Assembly: GCA_964507825.1 (NCBI GenBank)
Contig: CAZDQM010000041.1
Location: forward strand, 16,392 to 80,391
Direction of reading: 5' to 3'
From: JAWVZS01 sp964507825
GTDB lineage: Archaea > Thermoproteota > Nitrososphaeria > Nitrososphaerales > Nitrosopumilaceae
Length of the DNA stretch: 64,000 nucleotides
Under the pieces are notes generated by a model, which was not told where the DNA came from, searched no databases, and saw only the letters and a list, made by a program, of their open reading frames with translations. Both the position numbers and the translations under genes were made by a program. Below, piece by piece: positions 7,456 to 15,948 of the stretch (position 1 is the first letter of the stretch; every line of letters begins with the position of its first letter).

Positions 7456-7968
7456 ATGAATCTAGAGGATTACATCTCAGAATACAAAAATTTCCCAAAA
7501 AAGGGCGTCATATTCAGGGATTTCAGCCCCCTTCTAAGAAACCCATCGGCGCTGTCATATGTCGCAGACGAGTTTGAAAAGTATTTTCACAGAAACGACG
7601 TGGACATCCTTGCAGGAGTAGAGTCAAGGGGACTGATTTTAGCAAACGTCCTTGCCGCAAGATACGGCAAGGGGATGATCATGATAAGAAAGGCCGGAAA
7701 GCTTCCCGGAAAGACCATCACGGCGTCATATGCCACCGAATACGGACGTGACAAGATCGAAGTGAAAAAAGACTCCCTGAAAAAGGGTGAAAATGTCCTG
7801 GTTTGCGATGATCTTCTTGCAACCGGCGGAACGGCAAAGGCGTCTGCACAACTAATCAGCAAGGCGGGCGGCAAGATTGCAGGATTTGCATTCATAATAG
7901 AGTTAACAGAGCTTGATGGAATCAAGCACCTTGAAGGATACCGTTCCAAGTCATTGGTCAAGTATTGA
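7456..7968 (+). CDS. apt: Adenine phosphoribosyltransferase
   Basis: Converts adenine and PRPP to AMP. The 170-residue protein begins with the Apt hallmark Lys-Gly-Val-Ile-Phe-Arg-Asp-Phe-Ser-Pro-Leu. The PRPP-binding loop Val-Leu-Val-Cys-Asp-Asp-Leu-Leu-Ala-Thr-Gly-Gly-Thr lies at ~113-125. The length is normal for the family. Its stop codon TGA overlaps the ATG of the next gene, mtnP, whose reaction releases adenine from methylthioadenosine, so the two consecutive steps of adenine salvage are coupled. Confidence 0.93.
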   Translation: MNLEDYISEYKNFPKKGVIFRDFSPLLRNPSALSYVADEFEKYFHRNDVDILAGVESRGLILANVLAARYGKGMIMIRKAGKLPGKTITASYATEYGRDKIEVKKDSLKKGENVLVCDDLLATGGTAKASAQLISKAGGKIAGFAFIIELTELDGIKHLEGYRSKSLVKY

Positions 7969-8759
7969 TGGATCATACAGCAGAGATCGGGATTTTTGGA
8001 GGCACCGGAATCTATGACTCTGGACTGCTACAAAATAGTGAAAAGATCGAGATCGAGACCCCTTACGGAGCCACGTCGGACGCGATAACAGCGGGCAGTT
8101 TCAAGGGAAGAAGGATTGCATTCCTGCCCAGACACGGCAGAAAGCACACCATTCCGCCGCACATGATTAACTTCAGGGCCAACATCTGGGCGTTCAAGGA
8201 GCTCGGCATAAGCAGGATAATCGCACCCTCGGCGGTAGGCAGCCTCAAAGAAGAGATGGAACCGGGTCACTTTGCACTGCCAAGCCAGTTCATCGACTTT
8301 ACAAAGTCAAGAAAGTACTCATTTTCCGAAGACGGCAGGGTGATACACATCTCGGTTGCAGATCCGTTCTGCCCCGAGCTGCAAGATTGCATATCCGATC
8401 TAGCCGCAGAACACAAAATTACAATGCACAAAGACTGCACGTACGTGTGTATAGAGGGTCCCAGGTTCTCAACAAGGGCCGAATCAAGATTTTACAGGAC
8501 ATTGAATGCAGACATAATTGGGATGACGCTAGTGCCCGAATGCCAGCTGGCAAGGGAGGCGCAGATGTGCTATGCATCGATATCATCCGTTACAGACTAT
8601 GACGTCTGGGCCGAAAAGCCGGTTACTGCAAAAGAGGTCATGGAAACGCTCTCAAAGAACGTCGAGGTGACAAAAAGACTCCTCGTGGATCTGATCGAAA
8701 GGATTCCCGTGCGCAGGAATTGTCACTGTGAAAAGGCGCTTTCAGAAGCAGAATTCTAG
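7968..8759 (+). CDS. mtnP: S-methyl-5'-thioadenosine phosphorylase
   Basis: Phosphorolysis of methylthioadenosine (a polyamine by-product) to adenine and methylthioribose-1-phosphate. The protein starts Ile-Gly-Ile-Phe-Gly-Gly-Thr-Gly-Ile-Tyr, has the phosphate-binding Pro-Arg-His-Gly-Arg-x-His segment at ~52-60, and the Ser-Ala-Val-Gly-Ser and Gly-Met-Thr segments of the PNP/MTAP family. I chose the ATG at 7968, which overlaps the apt stop (TGATG), over the TTG one codon upstream. It cannot be told from sequence alone whether inosine or guanosine is also used. Length (263 residues) is normal. The stop overlaps the convergent gene by four bases. Confidence 0.92.
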   Translation: MDHTAEIGIFGGTGIYDSGLLQNSEKIEIETPYGATSDAITAGSFKGRRIAFLPRHGRKHTIPPHMINFRANIWAFKELGISRIIAPSAVGSLKEEMEPGHFALPSQFIDFTKSRKYSFSEDGRVIHISVADPFCPELQDCISDLAAEHKITMHKDCTYVCIEGPRFSTRAESRFYRTLNADIIGMTLVPECQLAREAQMCYASISSVTDYDVWAEKPVTAKEVMETLSKNVEVTKRLLVDLIERIPVRRNCHCEKALSEAEF

Positions 8760-9046
8760 TCATCTACGAATGACTCGCGCTTTAGTCCCTCGGGTACCGT
8801 CATGTCCCCCCGGAGCAACATGTTTTGAAGCTCCAAGGTAACGGCCTCAGGATCATGACCTAGTTTCTCTAGCCCATCAGTCGTGGTCTTTGAAAGCTTG
8901 GCCCCGATATTCTGTCCCCCGATGCGTCCAAACGCAATGGCAGTAAAGCGGAATTCATGCCCGTCAATGGAGAAGGTTCCGGTAATTTTTGCAGCCATCT
9001 GGCTTCCATGAACGTTGTTGACGTGAATCTGCATGCCCAATGCCAT
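8756..9046 (-). CDS. Conserved small protein, function unknown
   Basis: 96 residues, soluble, mixed alpha/beta, no Cys. Last gene of a three-gene minus-strand unit headed by a winged-helix protein; only two bases separate it from the gene before it. I recognise no family. Confidence 0.7.
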   Translation of the reverse strand: MALGMQIHVNNVHGSQMAAKITGTFSIDGHEFRFTAIAFGRIGGQNIGAKLSKTTTDGLEKLGHDPEAVTLELQNMLLRGDMTVPEGLKRESFVDD

Positions 9047-9048
9047 GG

Positions 9049-9441
9049 CTAGATCTCCACCGCGGTGTTGACATGATCGTCAATCAAAAAGCTCCAATGA
9101 TGATCGTCTTCAACTTCATAATCCTGTACCCTCAACTGTACCATGCGTTCGTCTATGCACTCGTGTGTGAACTCGCCGTCCCGCGTGAGCTTTACTAGAT
9201 TCCACCGATCACGTCCCTTCTGTATCTTGCAGACGCACACCGCCCACTTTTCACCGGGTGCAATCTCCGGCATACCCACAAGGTCTGCTAGCGCCTCAAT
9301 GCCGAGCTGCTTTTCCTCACAGAATTTTTTCTTGCATGCGGCACACCGCCAGACGTCGACGGAACCAATGGTTCGCCCGCCAACATTTATGTTAATTACG
9401 CCAAAATAGACGGGCTGATGCTTGCATGCCTCCGTATCCAT
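9049..9441 (-). CDS. Cys/His-rich protein, function unknown
   Basis: A protein of 130 residues from the inner ATG (an alternative ATG lies five codons upstream, at 9456). It has a Cys-x-His near the N terminus, a Cys-Ala-Ala-Cys-Lys-Lys-Lys-Phe-Cys cluster around residue 35, a Cys-Val-Cys at about 72, and acidic/His residues near the end. A zinc or other metal site is likely, but the spacing is not a ribbon I know. It lies between a winged-helix gene and an unknown gene in one tight unit. Confidence 0.7.
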   Translation of the reverse strand: MDTEACKHQPVYFGVININVGGRTIGSVDVWRCAACKKKFCEEKQLGIEALADLVGMPEIAPGEKWAVCVCKIQKGRDRWNLVKLTRDGEFTHECIDERMVQLRVQDYEVEDDHHWSFLIDDHVNTAVEI

Positions 9442-9464
9442 ATCCGACACTATCAAGTCCGGTT

Positions 9465-9815
9465 CTATTTAGTCCTTGCATCATCATAATGTTTTTCCAA
9501 TATACGGCCAACCCTGTCCACCATATTGTTTCGGCCAAACTTGACGTTTTCCCTCTCACACATCCTCCTGTACATGTTGACTGCGGCAAACCTCGGATGC
9601 ATCGCCTCAAATTCGCCAGACATCTCTATGAATCCGCCTAGGCGCACAAGACCCATGCACGCATCTAGCGCAATATCCGGCGCAATCTCGAGCCTAGATG
9701 CAATGGTATCAGCAGTCATCTTGCCCTCCATTGTAACTAGGAGGAACACCCTAGACTCTACGCGCTCTAGATGAATTTCATTGACAAGGGTCTCCTCTAC
9801 CTCCCCGGGCTCCAA
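9465..9815 (-). CDS. Winged-helix DNA-binding protein
   Basis: 116 residues. Residues ~15-75 have the helix-turn-helix pattern of archaeal winged-helix regulators, with Thr-Ile-Ala-Ser-Arg-Leu as helix 2, Ala-Leu-Asp-Ala-Cys-Met-Gly-Leu-Val as the recognition helix, and a hydrophobic wing. A basic helical tail follows. The listed start is a TTG. It heads a short operon with two unknown proteins and may regulate that operon. The ligand is not evident. Confidence 0.68.
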   Translation of the reverse strand: MEPGEVEETLVNEIHLERVESRVFLLVTMEGKMTADTIASRLEIAPDIALDACMGLVRLGGFIEMSGEFEAMHPRFAAVNMYRRMCERENVKFGRNNMVDRVGRILEKHYDDARTK

Positions 9816-9840
9816 CGTGATTCAAAGGCCGTATCCATTA

Positions 9841-10080
9841 TTAAGCGTCCGGTTTACTGCCGGTTTTTTTGACAAGTGTTCGTGAAATCTTTAATGAAAA
9901 ACCCATCGCGATAAAATGAACCACCGCGCCGACAATGGCGGCCTGTACAAGATCCTCTAGGATGGTCCACGATATGAAAAATGCGGCTAGAGACGGAATA
10001 GTAATTATTGCCGCCATGATGGTTCCGCGAACCGCAAGATCACGTGTCGTCATGCGGGAATCGTTATTTTTCTCGGACAT
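9841..10080 (-). CDS. Small membrane protein with two transmembrane helices
   Basis: 79 residues from the ATG at 10080, where a soluble N terminus (Met-Ser-Glu-Lys-Asn-Asn) gives a natural start. The frame continues upstream but that part has unlikely composition. Two hydrophobic segments (~22-42 and ~48-65) are joined by a short acidic turn, and the C-terminal tail is basic. Function unknown. The 10081-10301 spacer beyond it holds AT-rich promoter-like sequence for both flanking genes and no gene that I can support. Confidence 0.6.
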   Translation of the reverse strand: MSEKNNDSRMTTRDLAVRGTIMAAIITIPSLAAFFISWTILEDLVQAAIVGAVVHFIAMGFSLKISRTLVKKTGSKPDA

Positions 10081-10301
10081 TGCAGTTAAAAGAATCCAGC
10101 ATAATAAAATGGTTGATTGATCATGATTCACGTGCAGTGATTCATTGGTCCAAACAGTACACGGCACATGTGATGACATGATTATATCACGGATATAAAA
10201 GCCGGCGCGCAAACATGACGTATTACAATGGTTAAGATGTACAAAGTCAGGTCGTCAGATACGACTTTACTTTATATTTGGCCGATACCATTTGCGAATA
10301 G

Positions 10302-10763
10302 TTGTCAAGCTACAAAAAGGCATATCCGGGACAGCAGTCGCTGAACTTTGTCGTACCGATTCTAATAATTCTGTTTCTGGGTATAGTCTACATCATGACG
10401 CAGCGCTCCGGAGGTGGTTTTGTCAGCTTTGTACTGATCGGCGGGGCCGCAGTCACGATGTTCTACTGGGCAAGAATACTGATCAAGATGACAAGGGACC
10501 AAAAGCCCAAGTATTCCATAAGGGAGCAGGAGAGCAAGAACTGGGTCTATGACCTCATCAGAGGCGACGACGAGTTCGTCTTTGTCGCCGAAGTACCAGG
10601 GCCAGAGGACAAGATCATGGTACGACTAATCGATGGAATACTGTACGTCAGAGGCAGTGGCGGATTTTCGAAAGAAGTACCGATAGAGGGCGCCGGTGGA
10701 ATGCAGATACTTGATTTCAAATATAAAAACGGCGTCCTGACACTGAGAATCAGGAAATCATAG
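10302..10763 (+). CDS. Membrane-anchored protein with a small-heat-shock (alpha-crystallin-like) domain
   Basis: 153 residues from a TTG start. Residues ~15-62 form two transmembrane segments. Residues ~85-153 have the beta-strand pattern of Hsp20/CS domains: Phe-Val-Phe-Val-Ala-Glu-Val-Pro-Gly, Leu-Tyr-Val-Arg-Gly, and a final Gly-Val-Leu-Thr-Leu-Arg-Ile. The last three match the conserved strand with the Gly-x-Leu motif of alpha-crystallins. Small heat-shock domains bind unfolded proteins; tethering to the membrane would place that activity at the cytoplasmic face. It overlaps the end of top6A on the other strand by six bases. The domain call is from motif recognition. Confidence 0.68.
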   Translation: MSSYKKAYPGQQSLNFVVPILIILFLGIVYIMTQRSGGGFVSFVLIGGAAVTMFYWARILIKMTRDQKPKYSIREQESKNWVYDLIRGDDEFVFVAEVPGPEDKIMVRLIDGILYVRGSGGFSKEVPIEGAGGMQILDFKYKNGVLTLRIRKS

Positions 10764-11867
10764 TGTCTTTGCCACCTCAAGCTTGTGCGGCAGGTACTTG
10801 TCAGTAATGTTTGTCAGCCCATACTTTGAAAATGCCTCTAGCTCGGCCTTTCTTTTGATCCTGATGAATACCTCAAGCTCCTTTTTCCATAATCCCTTCT
10901 TGTACCGTGGATCCTTTTTTAGATCATAACACCTTTTGATGTCGGACTCTGTCATTGGAATCGTGGGCAGCTTGAACTTTTCAATGTCCGTGGCCCACAC
11001 CCCAACCCACTTTGCATCCGGCACCGTGAGCTCCCTCAAGTGCGCGGCATTGGCAGACCCCGACTTTATCACCATGGCAATATGCTCACCATACACGTCG
11101 CCGTCAGTCAGTATTATCACCGGCAGGCTCATCTCGTCATGCAGGCGCTTTAACAGCGTTCTAGTGGAGCGCGGAGCCTGACCGCCCGTGTTGATTATAA
11201 TGGATTTGAACTTTTTGTCGACCTGTTCCTCGACGAACCTGGTGAACAGTCCGCCCTTTTCAATTGCAATTACTACCTCGGCGCTCGTGTCACGCAGCTC
11301 CGCCGTAGTAAGGCTCGGACCTATCGCATATCCATCAGGATGATTGGAAAGGTTCATGGTCTTTCCTTCGTAACCCGGAATCGTATATTCAACGTCTAGG
11401 TCGCCAAAAATCGAGCTGCGCTCCTCCGGAAATATCTGAAAGTCCTCCCTAGGTCGTGACAAAATGGCCTCGAGATCAACTATAATGTTGTCGGACTCGG
11501 CCTGATCATCGAACTCCACGGCAAATGCCTGCGACGAATAATATACATCCCTCAAGGTAGACGACTTTTTCTCCTTGGTGAGTCTGTTTGCAAAGAATGC
11601 GAGCCACACCAGCTGGGTAAAGGAGCGAAGCTGCGACGTGTTCCGAGAGCTGCGCAGTGACGAGTTGTTGCCCAGTATATACTGCCGTATCTTTTCATCA
11701 TATACAATGTTGCCTACGGATCGGCTCGGAATAGAGAATTTGGGGAACTGTCCCTCATCAATGTCCTCGTAAATCGTGGCGCCGTGCTTTTTGAGCAGGT
11801 CCAGCAGTGTCTTCTGCTTCTCCTTTGTGGAGGCCGGATTACTTGACCTGGTTTTGGCCTTCTTCAA
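10758..11867 (-). CDS. top6A: DNA topoisomerase VI subunit A
   Basis: The Spo11-related subunit that cuts both DNA strands in the A2B2 topoisomerase VI. The 369-residue chain has the catalytic tyrosine in Arg-Asp-Val-Tyr-Tyr (Y109 or Y110) within the winged-helix 5Y-CAP domain. A TOPRIM domain follows, with an acidic start (Glu-Lys-Gly-Gly-Leu-Phe) and the Thr-Asp-Gly-Asp metal-binding motif near residue 240. It overlaps the end of top6B by 29 bases, so the two subunits are translationally coupled. Length is normal for archaeal Top6A. Confidence 0.95.
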   Translation of the reverse strand: MKKAKTRSSNPASTKEKQKTLLDLLKKHGATIYEDIDEGQFPKFSIPSRSVGNIVYDEKIRQYILGNNSSLRSSRNTSQLRSFTQLVWLAFFANRLTKEKKSSTLRDVYYSSQAFAVEFDDQAESDNIIVDLEAILSRPREDFQIFPEERSSIFGDLDVEYTIPGYEGKTMNLSNHPDGYAIGPSLTTAELRDTSAEVVIAIEKGGLFTRFVEEQVDKKFKSIIINTGGQAPRSTRTLLKRLHDEMSLPVIILTDGDVYGEHIAMVIKSGSANAAHLRELTVPDAKWVGVWATDIEKFKLPTIPMTESDIKRCYDLKKDPRYKKGLWKKELEVFIRIKRKAELEAFSKYGLTNITDKYLPHKLEVAKTL

Positions 11868-13689
11868 TTGGCGCCTCCTCCCTTAGAATCTTGTTGAAAT
11901 CAGGTTGCTTTTTTTTGCCTGCCAGCTCGGTACAAAACTGTGCAATCAGCGGCATGTACTTTGAGTAAAGGTTTGCCCTCTTTTTAGCGGCCTCGGCCTG
12001 TCCCTTCTTTGACATGTATGCGGACATCTTTCTGGACAGGTATTGAAGGGCTAGTTTTAGCTCTCTTTCAATCTCCCTTCTGTCGGCCACGTTTTCCTTG
12101 CCCGCAGTCTTGTATGGAATCCTAGTGGAGCAGATGTGGCTCACGACGACCATGGGCGGGTCGCCCTTTACCTTGTACCTAGACCAATCGGTGTCGTTGA
12201 CGACCTTGATCACGACGTCGCTTCCCTCGTCATAAAGTAGCGGGATCCGGTTTGCAAACCTGTACGTCTTGATCCCCCTAGTCTCAATGCCTCCACCGTA
12301 TGCAACCCCCATTTCAACAATAAACGGAAACCCCGAATATGCAGATGCGGGCCGCTGAACTACTGCCAAAAAGTCCGGGTTGAAGAATTTTTTTATGCCC
12401 TTTTCAAGCGGCTCCTCACCAAGTGGGGCAAGGCAGCTCGGGTCAGGCGACATAAAGTCCTCGTATTTTTGCAACGAGTCGCTAAGGTGTGCAAGATCCT
12501 GGTTGTCCATGGATCCCATCCGCTTTTCCGGCTTGAACCCCGCAAATTCGGCAAACTTTATGGCGGCAGTGGGTCCCACCCTCTGGAACCGCTTGGTCAG
12601 AAACGACGATAAGGATTCCCCCTGTACCGTATTTGTTAGCTGGCGATAATATCGACTTGTCTTGTCAAGATCAACGGTGACGGACTGGGACTCTCCATAG
12701 TCCCAGTACATGAGCTGATTATTTGCAACGTCTAGGTCATCTATCCGTATTTTTCCCAGCTTGTCAAAGTCCATCTTGATAAACGACATCAGGGCTACCA
12801 CCACTCGCACCTGCCTCGAAAGGTTCTTCCACTTGCGCCCTGCCCTATCCATTATTCCGGCAAACTTGAGGTTTTTCTTTGTCAGACCTAGCTCCCGCCT
12901 CACCTTTGCAATCATCTGGTTGTTCACGGTAGGAATTTCAAAGTTTGACTCTGCCATCATGCGCCGGATTGTTTCGACATCCACCCCGTACGGATGGGGT
13001 CGAATTATGGTCGGTGCAGGCGGCATCGTCTTTACCATCCTCGAATACTTGAATTTCTGGCCCTTTGGATCATCAAATGAGATGGAGGCATACGGGGTGA
13101 TCAGTGATGTCTGGTTGACATAGTCGCGTATTTTGGATCCGGCCTTTGAATAATCGCCCTCTAGGCAGATGCTAACAGACAGGCCCTGCTTTCCGACCTT
13201 GCGCGTTGTATGCTTTTGGATAACCGGCTTGTTTTTTTGAATGTCTAATAATATTTCAAACTCATCGGCGGTCTGGCCGTCCGTTGAGCTGACCACTTTG
13301 ACAGGCTTGTTAGTGGTAATCTGCCCGTAAAGGATGGCCATCGTAGCACCTAGGCCGAACATTCCACGCGCCTGCTTTAGCCCGAATTTTGAGCCGTACA
13401 GGACGGTGCCAAATGCAAGCGGCACGTTCTTTGACGGCATGCCCGGCCCGTTGTCCCGTACTGTGAGCATGTAATGCTTTGGGTCAGGTTTTTCCGGATC
13501 CACGGCGCGGATGGACAGGTGGACGTCCGGAAAGATTCCATGATGATCGCATGCATCGAGCGCGTTTTCGACGAACTCGCGCACGGCCGTATACAGCGAG
13601 CGCGTGGGCGTACTAAACCCCGCCAGATCCCTGTTCCTGTAAAAGAACTCGCTTGGGGATATTTGGTTAAAGTTTTCCTTAGAAGACAT
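11839..13689 (-). CDS. top6B: DNA topoisomerase VI subunit B
   Basis: The ATPase subunit of topoisomerase VI. The 616-residue protein has the GHKL ATP-binding fold at its N terminus: Glu-Asn-Ala-Leu-Asp-Ala near residue 38, Asp-Asn-Gly-Pro-Gly-Met at ~78, and Gly-x-Phe-Gly-Leu-Gly at ~110. A helix-two-turn-helix and transducer domain and a C-terminal tail rich in Lys follow. It is coupled to top6A by a 29-base overlap. Its start lies inside the end of the KH-domain gene by 11 bases, so it is part of the aIF2-beta/RIO1/Dim2/Top6 operon. This enzyme is the chromosome decatenase of archaea that lack type IIA gyrase. Confidence 0.95.
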   Translation of the reverse strand: MSSKENFNQISPSEFFYRNRDLAGFSTPTRSLYTAVREFVENALDACDHHGIFPDVHLSIRAVDPEKPDPKHYMLTVRDNGPGMPSKNVPLAFGTVLYGSKFGLKQARGMFGLGATMAILYGQITTNKPVKVVSSTDGQTADEFEILLDIQKNKPVIQKHTTRKVGKQGLSVSICLEGDYSKAGSKIRDYVNQTSLITPYASISFDDPKGQKFKYSRMVKTMPPAPTIIRPHPYGVDVETIRRMMAESNFEIPTVNNQMIAKVRRELGLTKKNLKFAGIMDRAGRKWKNLSRQVRVVVALMSFIKMDFDKLGKIRIDDLDVANNQLMYWDYGESQSVTVDLDKTSRYYRQLTNTVQGESLSSFLTKRFQRVGPTAAIKFAEFAGFKPEKRMGSMDNQDLAHLSDSLQKYEDFMSPDPSCLAPLGEEPLEKGIKKFFNPDFLAVVQRPASAYSGFPFIVEMGVAYGGGIETRGIKTYRFANRIPLLYDEGSDVVIKVVNDTDWSRYKVKGDPPMVVVSHICSTRIPYKTAGKENVADRREIERELKLALQYLSRKMSAYMSKKGQAEAAKKRANLYSKYMPLIAQFCTELAGKKKQPDFNKILREEAPIEEGQNQVK

Positions 13690-14248
13690 TTTGATCTTCC
13701 CATAACTGCATGCGTCTTATCTTATCGCGCCTTCTTGCGGACTCCATCCTGCTGTACACTGAACCGTGCATGCTTCCCTCTGAGATCGAGGAGATTGCAT
13801 CTATTGCAAGCCTGAGATTCTTTGAACCGCCGATTACCGATGCAGTCCTGCCATAAACTGAAATTTTTGTCCCGCTGAGATTCTCCATGTTTTTTCTTGC
13901 CTTACCTCCCTCTCCAATCAATCTCCCTTTTATCCTTTCAATTTGGTTTTTTGACTTGGCCCCGAACTCACGAAGATCCAGGACATACAACGTGTTCTCC
14001 CCCTTCAAAAGACTCATTGCGTTTTGCGGGGAAAACCCCCTGCCAATGGATATCACAATTTCTACGGCCTTGAAGGGCTGGATCCTGTCAATGTCGTCTG
14101 CTGACTTGACAAGGACCTCCCCGGTCTGTCCATCCACATCAAGTGCAACAGAGCAGGCATCTTCAATCCTGGACTTTACAGCCCCGGATTTTCCTATCAG
14201 GACGCCTACGCGCTCTGTCGGGATTCGAACCAGCTTTTCAAAACTCAT
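13679..14248 (-). CDS. KH-domain pre-rRNA processing protein (archaeal Dim2/Pno1)
   Basis: 189 residues with two KH domains. The first has Val-Gly-Val-Leu-Ile-Gly-Lys-Ser-Gly-Ala-Val-Lys (the G-x-x-G loop) at ~15-25. The second has Arg-Leu-Ile-Gly-Glu-Gly-Gly-Lys-Ala-Arg at ~110. This two-KH arrangement is that of archaeal Dim2/Pno1, which binds the 3' end of 16S rRNA during small-subunit maturation and works with RIO kinases. The RIO1 gene directly upstream overlaps it by four bases, which supports the call. Confidence 0.88.
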   Translation of the reverse strand: MSFEKLVRIPTERVGVLIGKSGAVKSRIEDACSVALDVDGQTGEVLVKSADDIDRIQPFKAVEIVISIGRGFSPQNAMSLLKGENTLYVLDLREFGAKSKNQIERIKGRLIGEGGKARKNMENLSGTKISVYGRTASVIGGSKNLRLAIDAISSISEGSMHGSVYSRMESARRRDKIRRMQLWEDQNVF

Positions 14249-15021
14249 GACACCACAGACTCGTAAACATCAACAGGATTTTCCACGGTCAGCCCCCTTT
14301 TAACAAAAAATCTGGTGATGTTGTTAATATCTCTTTTAAGAAATTCGTCAGATCTGGGGTGCCTCAAGTCCACGGCCGAGCCTAGATCAAAGACCACTAG
14401 GCCCGAGTCGGTCTTGAAGATGTTGTATTCGGAAAAATCACCATGTACGAGCCGTGCGTCCCTGTAAAGCCCGCGTAAGATATCCACGGCACCGGTATAA
14501 TCATGCTCGTTTACCTCTGACTCCAGCAGGGTGCTTGCAGGCACGCCGCCGACTCCTATGAACTCCATGGCAAGGACGTTGTTGTCTACGCGTATTGGCT
14601 TAGGTACGGGCACGCCGGCGGCATGGCACTGGGAATAATTGCGAAACTCCTTTTTTGCCCACGCGTAGACTAGGCTCCTAGTGCCCTTTTTGATCCTAGA
14701 AAACCGGGGATCGCCTTGCATGTATGGCATCCGACTCTTAAAGTTGGACGTAGATACAAGGTAAATCTTGAGTGCAATGTCACATCCGTTATCATCCACA
14801 CCCCAGAACACGACGGACTCCTTTCCTGCCTTTATCGCCCCGTTGACATATGCAAGCGTATGCGAGCTAAGCATATTAAACAGAGTCATCACGGTAGGCC
14901 GGTCAAGTACTTCATTGACTACCTTATTTTTCTTAAAGCCGTCATCACGGCGCCCCGATGTCTTAGAAAACAGCTTGTTGAGGACCTTTGATTCAAGTTT
15001 CTTTTCCAGCTCGTCATACAT
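14245..15021 (-). CDS. rio1: RIO1-type serine protein kinase
   Basis: An atypical protein kinase/ATPase of late 30S subunit maturation. The 258-residue chain contains the catalytic His-Gly-Asp-Phe-Ser-Glu-Tyr-Asn (about residue 195) and the metal-binding Val-Phe-Asp-Leu-Gly-Ser, the RIO equivalent of the DFG site. The RIO1-specific lysine region is Asp-Ile-Ala-Leu-Lys-Ile-Tyr. It lies between DUF424 (11 bases) and the Dim2 gene (four-base overlap), matching the widespread archaeal operon. Confidence 0.92.
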   Translation of the reverse strand: MYDELEKKLESKVLNKLFSKTSGRRDDGFKKNKVVNEVLDRPTVMTLFNMLSSHTLAYVNGAIKAGKESVVFWGVDDNGCDIALKIYLVSTSNFKSRMPYMQGDPRFSRIKKGTRSLVYAWAKKEFRNYSQCHAAGVPVPKPIRVDNNVLAMEFIGVGGVPASTLLESEVNEHDYTGAVDILRGLYRDARLVHGDFSEYNIFKTDSGLVVFDLGSAVDLRHPRSDEFLKRDINNITRFFVKRGLTVENPVDVYESVVS

Positions 15022-15031
15022 GGCAATCTGG

Positions 15032-15328
15032 CTACATTTGAAAGACTATTAGAAACGGGACGCCGCCGATGCGCTTTATTCCGGTCTCGATTCCAATTCC
15101 AAGGCTGATGGCAAGCGAGACGGTCTTTCCCCCGGCCATGTTTACAATAGAGGACGTCCTCAGTAGGGTCTCAGCCTCCTGTTGTTCAACGATCTTTTCC
15201 CCGTAATAGTTCCGGCTTATGCTGAGCCGCCGCGTTCCCTCGGAGACGGTCCTGCCCACCAAATCAGCATCACAGATGTTAAGCATCAGGTGCTGCTGAT
15301 CGGAGTAGACACGCACGGAAAACGACAT
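15032..15328 (-). CDS. DUF424 family protein
   Basis: 98 residues from an ATG that shares its A with the aIF2-beta stop codon (TAATG). A longer reading frame exists upstream but runs inside aIF2-beta. The protein has a Leu-Asn-Ile-Cys-Asp-Ala-Asp-Leu-Val-Gly segment near the N terminus and a Tyr-Tyr-Gly-Glu motif in the middle, as in the archaeal DUF424 family. The family's function is unknown, but its constant place next to aIF2-beta suggests a link to translation initiation or ribosome assembly. Confidence 0.85.
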   Translation of the reverse strand: MSFSVRVYSDQQHLMLNICDADLVGRTVSEGTRRLSISRNYYGEKIVEQQEAETLLRTSSIVNMAGGKTVSLAISLGIGIETGIKRIGGVPFLIVFQM

Positions 15329-15750
15329 TAGGCGTACTTTCCCTTCATGGTTGACTTGGCTCCGCATGCCTCGCAGATTAGAAACGAGATTCGGTTCTCC
15401 TTTACGACCTGGGTATCTGGGCTCTTGCACGTGGGACACTCGACATAATCCTTTACATAAATCTGGAATAATCTAGTAAAATCGTCCGGATCACGCTTTC
15501 CAACAAACATGGCCTTTTCGCCTAGCCGTTCGGCTGGAACCGCAAACTCCTTGGAAAGATACTGGAGAACCTTTTCAGGATCCCGGCGCAGTGCCTTGGG
15601 AAACTCGGTAAAGTTGCGAAGAAACGTCTTTTGGCCCTCCCACATGACGTCCACGGTAGGCAGCTCGAACCTAGTACCTACATTCCCAGAATCATCTGAC
15701 AGATTGTCCCTGATCCGCTTTAGCAGGCTCTCATATTCTGTCTTGGTCAA
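15328..15750 (-). CDS. Translation initiation factor aIF2 subunit beta
   Basis: The beta subunit of the heterotrimeric factor that brings initiator tRNA to the small subunit. The 140-residue protein (TTG start) has a helical N terminus, a central alpha-beta domain with Lys-Thr-Phe-Leu-Arg-Asn-Phe, and a C-terminal zinc ribbon with Cys-Pro-Thr-Cys and Cys-Glu-Ala-Cys. Length is typical of archaeal aIF2-beta. It starts the aIF2-beta, DUF424, RIO1, Dim2, Top6B, Top6A unit. The 198 bases between it and the preceding zinc-ribbon gene hold AT-rich promoter-like sequence including TATATATA. Confidence 0.95.
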   Translation of the reverse strand: MTKTEYESLLKRIRDNLSDDSGNVGTRFELPTVDVMWEGQKTFLRNFTEFPKALRRDPEKVLQYLSKEFAVPAERLGEKAMFVGKRDPDDFTRLFQIYVKDYVECPTCKSPDTQVVKENRISFLICEACGAKSTMKGKYA

Positions 15751-15948
15751 CGCGCTACTATACGAATCAGTGCCCTATATGGGTTTGTTCAAATACCTGC
15801 AATACCCGTCATGTAGTCACAAATATCCATTGCACTCAAAGACTCAACTATATCATATTCGGACACGTATAAAATCACGTCATATGTGGCCACGCTTGCA
15901 CGGCCCGCGTTATATATAGGAAAAAAGAAGCGTTGTGGTTCGTCCTTC

